Assembly: GCA_039197915.1 (NCBI GenBank)
Contig: JBCCTV010000217.1
Coordinates: 1-5,403, forward strand
Length of the DNA stretch: 5,403 bases
DNA from: JAJFFW01 sp039197915
Lineage (GTDB): Bacteria > Pseudomonadota > Alphaproteobacteria > Caulobacterales > Parvularculaceae
Direction: 5' to 3'
The notes below the pieces were generated by a model, which saw only the letters and a list, made by a program, of their open reading frames with translations, was not told the origin of the DNA and did no database searches. How positions within the stretch are numbered: position 1 is the first letter of the stretch; the number at the start of each line of letters is the position of its first letter. A program made the position numbers and the translations under genes. Positions 1 to 4,843 of this stretch are shown here, piece after piece.

Positions 1-554
1 TCGCGCTCCTGCACGGCGTGGCTCAGATACTTGCCGGTTTCGCCGAGCCGGGACTCAATCTCATCAATGACATCATCAATATCGTGGGAGGCGTATACTT
101 CGTCCGGCAAATCGACGCCGTTCACAAATAGGGCGAGACCCTCGCGCACGCCCAGGCTTGTTTCGTCAACCGGGTCTTCGGCGCTGTCGTCCGCGTAGAC
201 CAGTAATTTTGATCCCTTGGGCGCCCCAAGCTGATCGAGGGCTTCCGTGAGCGCCGTTCGAAACCGCGCATCGTCGCCGGCGAGGGCGACCTCGATCTCG
301 CAGAAAGCGGCCCCGCCGTCCTCCGCCAACATTGTGCCGCCGCCGACCACTTCGCCGATTTCAGTCGCGCCGAGGAGCGCATCCAGCGGTTTTTCGAAAT
401 GCTCGTAGCGGTCGAGGGGCTGAAGCCGGGCGTTTAAGCGCGCAACCACAAGAACTTCCGCCCCAGACGCCCCATCAGCCGACGCATCGTTACTGGCAGC
501 TTCTTCAGCGGGCGTTGGATCGCTCTCAATGGGTTTGCCGTTCGGTTGGGCCAT
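1..554 (-). CDS. Acidic protein of unknown function, partial (C-terminus beyond left edge)
   Basis: An open frame runs from ATG at 554 leftward to the window edge with no stop, giving 184 codons so far. The start is well supported: GGAGG at 564–560 sits 5 bases upstream. I do not recognise a named family. Residues 1–33 are a low-complexity Ala/Asp/Glu/Ser leader with no hydrophobic stretch, so no signal peptide or membrane segment is seen. From about residue 34 the chain looks folded: a strand-like VLVVARLNARLQPLDRYEHF (34–53), a Gly-rich turn EVVGGGTML (68–76), a second strand CEIEVAL (85–91), a helix around 96–109, the turn GAPKGSKL (110–117), and LALFVNGVDLPDEVYA (140–155) leading into an acidic helix (157–171). 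The whole chain is strongly acidic, suggesting a soluble cytoplasmic protein. It lies downstream of ubiB on the same strand but 177 bases away, so it may have its own promoter. The reading frame is secure; function is unknown. Confidence 0.85.
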   Translation of the reverse strand, partial: MAQPNGKPIESDPTPAEEAASNDASADGASGAEVLVVARLNARLQPLDRYEHFEKPLDALLGATEIGEVVGGGTMLAEDGGAAFCEIEVALAGDDARFRTALTEALDQLGAPKGSKLLVYADDSAEDPVDETSLGVREGLALFVNGVDLPDEVYASHDIDDVIDEIESRLGETGKYLSHAVQER

Positions 555-559
555 GCCCG

Positions 560-564
560 CCTCC
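560..564 (-). promoter_or_regulatory. Ribosome binding site of the unknown acidic protein
   Basis: The minus strand reads GGAGG followed by 5 bases and then the ATG at 554. This is one of the best Shine-Dalgarno matches in the window. It fixes the start of the left-edge gene, whose protein has no family match I could use to place the start. Confidence 0.75.
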
Positions 565-642
565 ATTTACGAAGATTGCTGGTCGTTAATGTTGGCGACA
601 TTCTCTTTCGAAAGTCTAACGATCTGTGGGCTGAGGGTTAAC

Positions 643-667
643 GCCTATTAGGCATAACAGGTCCTGT
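643..667. repeat. Two adjacent 11-base palindromes
   Basis: GCCTATTAGGC (643–653) and ACAGGTCCTGT (657–667) are each perfect 5-base inverted repeats around a single central T, separated by three bases (ATA). The two palindromes differ in sequence, so they are not copies of one operator. They lie roughly 90–115 bases upstream of the start of the leftward unknown gene, a suitable place for a regulator site. The symmetry is seen directly; any function is inference. Confidence 0.4.
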
Positions 668-731
668 AAAATGCGCCGTAACGCCTGTCTTGCCGGTCCA
701 AGCGTCCCCGATCGGTTTTACGCCCGTTGGC

Positions 732-2315
732 TCAGCGGCCGCCGAGCCAGGTGGCCATTGCAAGGGCGAGCGCTGCAAAGCCAGCAAACCAAAGGGCGGT
801 GCGGGTAAGCTTCGCCTGTGCCGCCATTGCCTCGATCAGCGCTGGCTCGCCACGCTGTGCATCGGCTCGTGTCGCCTCAATCGCCAGACGCTCCGACGCC
901 GTCGCAATGCGATCGACATATTCTGGTAAGCGCGGCGCCAAGTCAGCCGCTTTTGTCGCCGCGATCGCGAGTTTTGATAATTGCCGCGCCGGCCCGACTT
1001 CGCGGGCGACATAGTCGCGAACGATCGGCGCCGCCGCGTCCCACATATTCACCTGGGGGTCGAGCATGCGTGCAACACCCTCAACCGCAACCATGGTTCG
1101 CTGCAACAGAACAAGCTCGGGCCGCAAATGCATGTCGAAGAGATCGGTTACGTCGAAGAGCTGTTGCAGCACCCGGCTCATATCAACGGTGTCGGCGTTC
1201 CGCCCGAAGAGGGGTTCGCCGACCGCTCTCAGCGCCTGGGCAAATTCGTCGACTGATTTTCGGGCGTCAATATATCCCGCATCAAAGTGCACTTTGGCGG
1301 TATACTGATAGTCGCGGATGATGAACCCGTGAATTATCTGCGCAAAAGCCGTGCGCGCGCGTTCGTCAAGTCGGCCCATAATGCCGAAATCGATCAGAAC
1401 GAGCTCGCCATTTTGATCGATAATCATATTTCCCTGGTGCATGTCGGCGTGGAAAAAGCCCTCATGCAAAGCTTGGGTCAGAAACAGTTGGATGATCTGT
1501 TTTGCGAGCGCCTGGCGATCGACGCCGCGTTTATCGAGGGCGTCTGTATCGAAGATCGGATCCCCATCGATCCACTCAAGCGTTAGGACACGCCGGCTCG
1601 TCTGGGGCCAGATAATCGCTGGCGCCCGCACACCGGGTTTATCCCGGAGGCTCTCCGCCATTTCCGCAGCGGCGCCCGCTTCCATGCGCAAGTCAAGCTC
1701 GAGAGCGGCCGAGGCCTGCAATGTCTCCACAAACTTAACGGGCTCCATGCGCCGCGACGCTGGGATAATGCGTTCAACCAGACGGGCGCCGCGCATAAAG
1801 GCGCGGAACTCCCGCGCGGCAATCATTTCAATCTGTGAACGGAGCACTTTAACGGCGACGGCTTTCCCATCGTGGGTTTCTGCGCGGTGGACTTGTGCGA
1901 TTGAGGCGGCCGCAATGGCGTCGGAAAACGATTTATAATTGGTCTCTAGCGGCGCGCCGAACGCCCGCTCTATCGCGGCGACGGCGACAGCCTTCGGTTC
2001 GGAGGGCATGCGGTCCTGCAGGCGACGAAGATCATCAGCAATCTGAAAGCCGATAATGTCCGGGCGCGTCGCCATAAACTGGCCGAGCTTCACATAAGCC
2101 GGTCCCATTTTCTCAAACGCCGCAGCGAGGCGTTCACCCGGTCGCATGGCGCGCCCGTCAACAGTGAGCGGTTTTCGGGGCCTCAAAAGGCGCGCAACCA
2201 GTCTCGGCAGAGCCGGCGCCTTACCCTCAAATTCAACCGGCAGTGCGGCGTCGTGCCTGGCGAGGCGCCAGCCCGCGCCAACGAGGCGCGTCCAGTCGGC
2301 GAGTGCGGTAAGCAT
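732..2315 (-). CDS. ubiB: UbiB, ABC1/ADCK-type atypical kinase required for ubiquinone biosynthesis
   Basis: A 527-residue protein of the UbiB/ABC1/COQ8 protein-kinase-like family. Members support ubiquinone biosynthesis, probably through ATPase activity on or near the membrane-associated biosynthetic complex rather than by phosphorylating proteins. The diagnostic features are present in order: KLGQ of the KxGQ motif (76–79), the Ala-rich loop AAASIAQVH (135–143) that replaces the kinase glycine loop, the ATP-site lysine in VAVKV (K156), the family ExD motif in ELDLR (E206, D208), the catalytic loop HADMHQGN (289–296), and the metal-binding DFG (309–311). A hydrophobic segment at about 506–524 forms one C-terminal membrane anchor; the E. 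coli protein is slightly longer (546 residues) with two. The ATG at 2315 gives the usual N-terminus for the family, though its Shine-Dalgarno is weak (CGGGG about 12 bases upstream). It starts 20 bases after ubiE stops and is almost certainly co-transcribed with it. Confidence 0.96.
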   Translation of the reverse strand: MLTALADWTRLVGAGWRLARHDAALPVEFEGKAPALPRLVARLLRPRKPLTVDGRAMRPGERLAAAFEKMGPAYVKLGQFMATRPDIIGFQIADDLRRLQDRMPSEPKAVAVAAIERAFGAPLETNYKSFSDAIAAASIAQVHRAETHDGKAVAVKVLRSQIEMIAAREFRAFMRGARLVERIIPASRRMEPVKFVETLQASAALELDLRMEAGAAAEMAESLRDKPGVRAPAIIWPQTSRRVLTLEWIDGDPIFDTDALDKRGVDRQALAKQIIQLFLTQALHEGFFHADMHQGNMIIDQNGELVLIDFGIMGRLDERARTAFAQIIHGFIIRDYQYTAKVHFDAGYIDARKSVDEFAQALRAVGEPLFGRNADTVDMSRVLQQLFDVTDLFDMHLRPELVLLQRTMVAVEGVARMLDPQVNMWDAAAPIVRDYVAREVGPARQLSKLAIAATKAADLAPRLPEYVDRIATASERLAIEATRADAQRGEPALIEAMAAQAKLTRTALWFAGFAALALAMATWLGGR

Positions 2316-2335
2316 GGCGATCGCGCGCCCCGTGA

Positions 2336-3115
2336 TTAAAGGCGCCAGCCCATGTGGAGGGCGGCGACACCGGCGGTTAGGTTTTCGTAAGTTACGCGTC
2401 GAAATCCGGCGATTTCAATGCGGTCGGCAAAAGCGTCCTGATTTGGAAAGCGGCGGATTGATTCAACGAGATATTGGTAGGCGGCGCGGTCTTTGGTCAC
2501 GCGCTCGCCGAGCCACGGGATCACGTTGAAGGAATAGGCGTCATAGGCCCGCTGCAACCCCTCGGTGATCATGTGGGAAAACTCAAGACAAATAAAACGA
2601 CCGCCGGGCTTTAGAACGCGGTAGGCTTCGGCAAGGGCCGCGTCCATATTGGTGACATTCCGTATACCGAACGCGATGGTGTAGGCGTCGACGGATTTCT
2701 CCGGCAGGGGCAAGCGTTCCGCATCTCCGCATACGCGGGTTGACCGGCCCGTGGTCCCGGCTTCGCCGTCGCGCGCAGCCCCTGCGACCAGCATCTCCGC
2801 ATTGATGTCGCAAATAATGGCGCGAGCGGGGTCTAACGCGTCTGCGCGCGGTCTTGTGTCCGCTCTTTTTAGGAAGCCGAGGGCCACATCGCCAGTGCCG
2901 CCGGCCACATCGAGTAAGACCATTCCGGGTTGTGGGTTCAGGCGATCCAGTAATGTTGATTTCCAGATCCGGTGGACGCCGGCGGACATCAGGTCGTTCA
3001 TCAGGTCGTAATTTGTCGCGACCGAATCGAAAACGCCGCGCACGCGTGCGGCTTTTTCGTCTTCGGGTACGTCAGAATAGCCAAAAGATGTTGTGCGGCC
3101 GTCAGGATTTGTCAC
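2336..3115 (-). CDS. ubiE: UbiE, ubiquinone/menaquinone biosynthesis C-methyltransferase
   Basis: SAM-dependent class I methyltransferase that C-methylates the demethoxy-quinol precursor in ubiquinone synthesis (and demethylmenaquinone where that quinone is made). Using the GTG at 3115, the protein has 259 residues, close to E. coli UbiE (251). Both UbiE signatures are intact: YDLMNDLMSAGVHRIW (36–51) and RVLKPGGRFICLEFS (166–180). The SAM-binding glycine loop is LDVAGGTGD (68–76), the acidic residue after strand 2 is D103 in ICDIN, GDAERLPLP (130–138) is the adenine-side motif, and AFGIRNV (148–154) is the family's conserved segment. An upstream in-frame ATG at 3193 would add 26 residues, but it has no Shine-Dalgarno and the extra residues do not look like UbiE. 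The homologous region begins with FGYSDVPEDEKA, right after the GTG-initiated TNPDGRTTS. The SD for the GTG is also weak (GAG 8 bases upstream), so the exact start is less certain than the identity. It is first in the ubiE–ubiB unit and divergent from ihfB. Confidence 0.95.
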   Translation of the reverse strand: MTNPDGRTTSFGYSDVPEDEKAARVRGVFDSVATNYDLMNDLMSAGVHRIWKSTLLDRLNPQPGMVLLDVAGGTGDVALGFLKRADTRPRADALDPARAIICDINAEMLVAGAARDGEAGTTGRSTRVCGDAERLPLPEKSVDAYTIAFGIRNVTNMDAALAEAYRVLKPGGRFICLEFSHMITEGLQRAYDAYSFNVIPWLGERVTKDRAAYQYLVESIRRFPNQDAFADRIEIAGFRRVTYENLTAGVAALHMGWRL

Positions 3116-3201
3116 AATCACCACTCGTTTCTTTTGCGTGGCGTAACGATGCGCGAAATGAATGAAAAGTCCGCTTGACGCCGCATTTCGCATTTGTCAC
3201 A
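3107..3201. repeat. Direct repeat of ATTTGTCACA (two copies 85 bases apart)
   Basis: ATTTGTCACA occurs at 3107–3116 and again at 3192–3201; read leftward each is TGTGACAAAT. The first copy spans the preferred GTG start of ubiE (GTG at 3115–3113), and the second spans the alternative ATG (3193–3191) and touches the predicted rightward -10. An exact 10-base repeat within a region of about 190 bases is unlikely by chance, but it could still be coincidence in A/T-leaning DNA. A transcription-factor site for the divergent ubiE/ihfB pair is one possible meaning; this is inference. Confidence 0.4.
3153..3191. repeat. Inverted repeat with 8-base arms over the predicted ihfB -35
   Basis: GCGAAATG (3153–3160) and CATTTCGC (3184–3191) are perfect inverted copies separated by 23 bases. 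The candidate -35 TTGACG (3175–3180) lies between the arms and the right arm falls inside the promoter spacer. The geometry would suit an operator bound by a dimer, or two sites bridged by looping, controlling the divergent promoters. The symmetry is observed; regulatory use is inferred. Confidence 0.35.
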
Positions 3202-3203
3202 CT
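3175..3203 (+). promoter_or_regulatory. Candidate sigma-70-type promoter for ihfB and downstream genes
   Basis: TTGACG (3175–3180) matches the -35 consensus at five of six bases and is followed by exactly 17 bases and CACACT (3198–3203), a weak -10 matching three of six bases. Alphaproteobacterial -10 boxes are often poor. Transcription would begin near 3210, leaving a leader of about 90 bases before the GTG at 3302. An alternative rightward pair nearby is TTGTCA (3194–3199) with TACATA (3216–3221), spaced 16 bases. No equally good leftward pair for ubiE stands out. Confidence 0.35.
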
Positions 3204-3291
3204 AAGCCACTGAAATACATACCATTTTTCCCATAGCGCGATGAGTTAAGGGTTGCTTTCGTCGGCCCACTCGCCGCGAAGATCAGCGTTT

Positions 3292-3296
3292 GGAGA
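3292..3296 (+). promoter_or_regulatory. Ribosome binding site that decides the ihfB start
   Basis: GGAGA lies 5 bases upstream of GTG 3302. It overlaps the codons just after a possible TTG start at 3290, which itself has no Shine-Dalgarno, so the GTG is the better start. Confidence 0.7.
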
Positions 3297-3301
3297 GCAG
3301 C

Positions 3302-3619
3302 GTGATCAAATCTGAGCTGGTGCAAAAGCTCGCCGATGAAAACCCAAACCTGTTTCATCGCGATGTCGAACGCATCGTATCTATTTTCTTTCAGGAAATC
3401 GCCGACAGTTTGGCGCGGGGCGAACGGGTCGAGCTGCGTGGCTTCGGCGCTTTTTCGGTAAAGCATCGTCCGGCGCGCGTTGGGCGCAATCCGCGCTCCG
3501 GCGAGCCCGTTGAGATCGCAGAGAAATACGCTCCCTTCTTTAAATCGGGGAAAGAATTGCGTGACAGATTAAACAGTGAGGGGCGCTTCACCGAAGCGAA
3601 CGGCGGCGAAACCGATTAG
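3302..3619 (+). CDS. ihfB: Integration host factor subunit beta
   Basis: A 105-residue protein of the HU/IHF family of DNA-bending nucleoid proteins, which pairs with IHF alpha to make sharp bends for recombination, replication and transcription. The initial MIKSELVQKLA matches the IHF beta N-terminus (MTKSELI-type), followed by RDVERIV (20–26) and the dimerisation helices to about residue 38. The beta-arm region RGFGAFSVKHRPARVGRNPRSG (46–67) carries the family signature, including the intercalating proline P64; E44 and R46 sit at the positions of the E. coli IHF beta recognition residues. YAPFFKSGKELRDRLN (76–91) is the usual C-terminal helix region. IHF beta is about 94 residues in E. coli; here about 11 extra residues form a hydrophilic acidic tail. 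The start is GTG, chosen because GGAGA precedes it by 5 bases. It diverges from ubiE and is followed at 53 bases by a LapA-like membrane protein and then trpF–trpB, an order common in alphaproteobacteria. HU is the alternative family, but the arm sequence favours IHF beta. Confidence 0.95.
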   Translation: MIKSELVQKLADENPNLFHRDVERIVSIFFQEIADSLARGERVELRGFGAFSVKHRPARVGRNPRSGEPVEIAEKYAPFFKSGKELRDRLNSEGRFTEANGGETD

Positions 3620-3672
3620 CTCGGCGTCGCGTTTGCTTGAGGGCGCTGGCAACTTGTGTATTTTCTGGCGGT

Positions 3673-4017
3673 ATGAAGAAATTATTCGCGCGTCTCATCT
3701 GGGCTCCGGTCGGTCTCGCTTTGGTCTTATTCTTGGTGGCGAACCGTCAGCTCGTCGCCATCAGCTTTGATCCGTTTACGGTTGATAATCCGGCGCTGAC
3801 AACACCGGCTTTACCGCTGTGGGTTTGGCTTATTCTGGCGCTATTGGCCGGTTACTTTCTGGGCGCGGCGACCGAATGGGTTGCCGAGCGCGGCATTAGA
3901 AAGCAAGCGCGCGTAGACAGGCGCACCGTTCGACGCCTCCTCGACGAACAAGACGCTGAGCCGAAGCCAGAGGCAAAGCCCAGTGGCGAAACACTCCCGG
4001 TGCTGAAAACGTCCTAA
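3673..4017 (+). CDS. Small membrane protein with LapA/DUF1049-like domain
   Basis: A 114-residue inner-membrane protein. Two hydrophobic helices are clear, at about 8–24 (starting LIWAPVGLAL) and 48–69 (PLWVWLILALLAGYFLG). They are separated by a short loop with NRQLVAISFDPF (24–35), the N..V.IS.DP pattern typical of LapA/DUF1049 proteins. After the second helix comes a basic, helix-prone stretch (70–92, rich in Arg and Lys) that probably lies in the cytoplasm, then a Pro/Glu/Lys tail. E. coli LapA acts with LapB in the control of lipopolysaccharide synthesis, but many alphaproteobacterial DUF1049 proteins have no tested role, so I give no gene symbol. The start is ATG 3673; a TTG at 3637 would add 12 unlikely residues. 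The Shine-Dalgarno is poor (GGCGG almost abutting the ATG), so translation may be weak. It lies 53 bases after ihfB and 77 before trpF. Its place between a nucleoid protein gene and trp genes is conserved in the class but has no obvious functional logic. Confidence 0.85.
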   Translation: MKKLFARLIWAPVGLALVLFLVANRQLVAISFDPFTVDNPALTTPALPLWVWLILALLAGYFLGAATEWVAERGIRKQARVDRRTVRRLLDEQDAEPKPEAKPSGETLPVLKTS

Positions 4018-4094
4018 CGGCGCTTTGCTCGCCTGCGTCTTTCTTAGAGTATCTCAGCACTTGCCCAATTGACCATCGGGTACGGACGCCATGG
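4018..4094 (+). other. Spacer between the LapA-like gene and trpF
   Basis: This 77-base gap has no stem-loop followed by a T-run, so no intrinsic terminator separates trpF from the genes before it. TTGACC at 4069–4074 looks like a -35 box, but a -10 spaced 17 bases later would fall at 4092–4097, across the trpF start, where the sequence does not resemble TATAAT. No leader peptide with tryptophan codons is visible, so I see no trp attenuator here. Confidence 0.5.
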
Positions 4095-4790
4095 ATGGAC
4101 GTCCAAAATCAACGGCGGAGTATGGAAGACATCGTCATCAAGATCTGTGGGATAACGGATATTACCCAAGCAGAGACGTCGGTTGATGCGGGAGCAACCC
4201 ATATCGGGCTTGTTATGGCGCCCGCGTCCCCACGATATGTTTCCGACGAAAAAGCGCGTGAAATCGTTTCCGCGGTTAAAGACCGTGTTCGCGTTGTTGC
4301 GCTCGTCGTTGATGAGAATATCAATGACATCAATGACCGGGCGGCGGGGCTTGGCGTCGACGCCATACAATTCCATGGCGGCGAGACCCTGGAGCAGATC
4401 GCTGCGTTGGAGCGCCCAACTTTCGAAATCTGGAAAGCCGCGCCCGCGCGAGACCCGGCGGGCGTCGCCGCCATGGCGGAGTGGCGGGATGTCGCCCAAC
4501 GCCTCGTCTTTGATGCGCCGCCGCCAAGCGGGGCTCTCTATCCGGGCGGGCATGGCGTGCGTTTTGATGTATCAGTGCTTTCTGACTTCGACGGATCCCT
4601 TCCGTTTGTACTGGCCGGGGGGCTGACGCCCGACAATGTCGAAACGGCGATCGCCAGCGCGAAAGCAATCCCTGGTTTTAGAGGCGTCGACGTCTCCTCC
4701 GGCGTGGAGGCGGCGCCCGGCAAAAAAGATCCGGGAAAAGTTGCAGCATTTGTCGCAGCCGCGCGCGAAGCCCTAGCATCGCCCCATTGA
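4095..4790 (+). CDS. trpF: Phosphoribosylanthranilate isomerase
   Basis: Catalyses the Amadori rearrangement of N-(5-phosphoribosyl)anthranilate to CdRP, the third step from chorismate to tryptophan, in the cytoplasm. The 231 residues form one TIM barrel. Landmarks are IKICGI (15–20) with catalytic C18 as general base, ASPRYV (44–49) with the conserved arginine R47, DAIQFHGGE (89–97, the QLHG motif), VFDAP (138–142) with D140 as the expected general acid, GGHG (151–154, usually GGTG or GGNG), LAGGLTPDNV (173–182) and GVDVSSGVE (197–205) for phosphate binding, and the C-terminal PGKKDPGKVAAFV (208–220). Most relatives have FDW after the Gly-rich loop; this one has FDV (157–159). The start may be ATG 4095, or in-frame ATG 4122, which gives MEDIVIKICGI and the shorter N-terminus usual for the family. 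Neither has a good Shine-Dalgarno: GGAG before 4122 is only one base away. trpB follows after 53 bases, the standard trpF–trpB pairing. Confidence 0.95.
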   Translation: MDVQNQRRSMEDIVIKICGITDITQAETSVDAGATHIGLVMAPASPRYVSDEKAREIVSAVKDRVRVVALVVDENINDINDRAAGLGVDAIQFHGGETLEQIAALERPTFEIWKAAPARDPAGVAAMAEWRDVAQRLVFDAPPPSGALYPGGHGVRFDVSVLSDFDGSLPFVLAGGLTPDNVETAIASAKAIPGFRGVDVSSGVEAAPGKKDPGKVAAFVAAAREALASPH

Positions 4791-4843
4791 GGCGCTAGCA
4801 CTAAAACAAACCGCGCGTGCTTTGATTAGGATCATGAGAGGCC

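Larger units (their letters stand above)
555..731. other. Intergenic spacer with four short palindromes
   Basis: This 177-base spacer separates the end of ubiB from the unknown acidic gene. It carries no credible coding frame and no GC hairpin followed by a T-run that would act as a ubiB terminator. It contains four short dyads: AATGT/ACATT with a 5-base centre (588–602), the perfect palindrome CTTTCGAAAG (605–614), GCCTA-T-TAGGC (643–653) and ACAGG-T-CCTGT (657–667). The last two have centres 14 bases apart. Such dyads upstream of a gene could be operator half-sites or small RNA hairpins, but none matches a regulator motif that I can name. I see no clear -35/-10 pair for the leftward gene, although its promoter is expected here. 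Confidence 0.5.

Noticed and set aside
122..382. 86-codon minus-strand frame inside the left-edge gene
   Set aside because: It overlaps the unknown acidic gene on the same strand in another frame. The acidic frame has a strong ribosome site and stays open for 554 bases to the window edge.
638..652. Possible CtrA site (TTAA with 7-base spacing) near the palindromes
   Set aside because: TTAA at 638–641 is followed after seven bases by TAGG, not TTAA, so only half of the consensus is present.
707..722. CCGATCGG followed by TTTT as a terminator near the end of ubiB
   Set aside because: The 8-base palindrome has no loop to form a hairpin, and the T-run lies on the plus strand, opposite to ubiB transcription.
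818..1938. Long open frames on the plus strand opposite ubiB (about 165–167 codons at 818–1321 and 1441–1938)
   Set aside because: They are antisense to a gene with every UbiB motif intact, their translations are Arg/Ser/Ala-rich low-complexity, and they lack ribosome sites. They are typical shadows in G+C-rich coding DNA.
3290..3301. TTG start for ihfB at 3290
   Set aside because: It has no Shine-Dalgarno and would overlap the GGAGA that serves GTG 3302; the IHF beta N-terminus aligns with the GTG.
3194..3301. IHF autoregulatory site upstream of ihfB
   Set aside because: I searched by eye for WATCAANNNNTTR on both strands and found no full match in the leader.
3197..3466. 89-codon minus-strand frame overlapping ihfB and the divergent region
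   Set aside because: It is antisense to the conserved first half of ihfB, and the translation resembles no known family.
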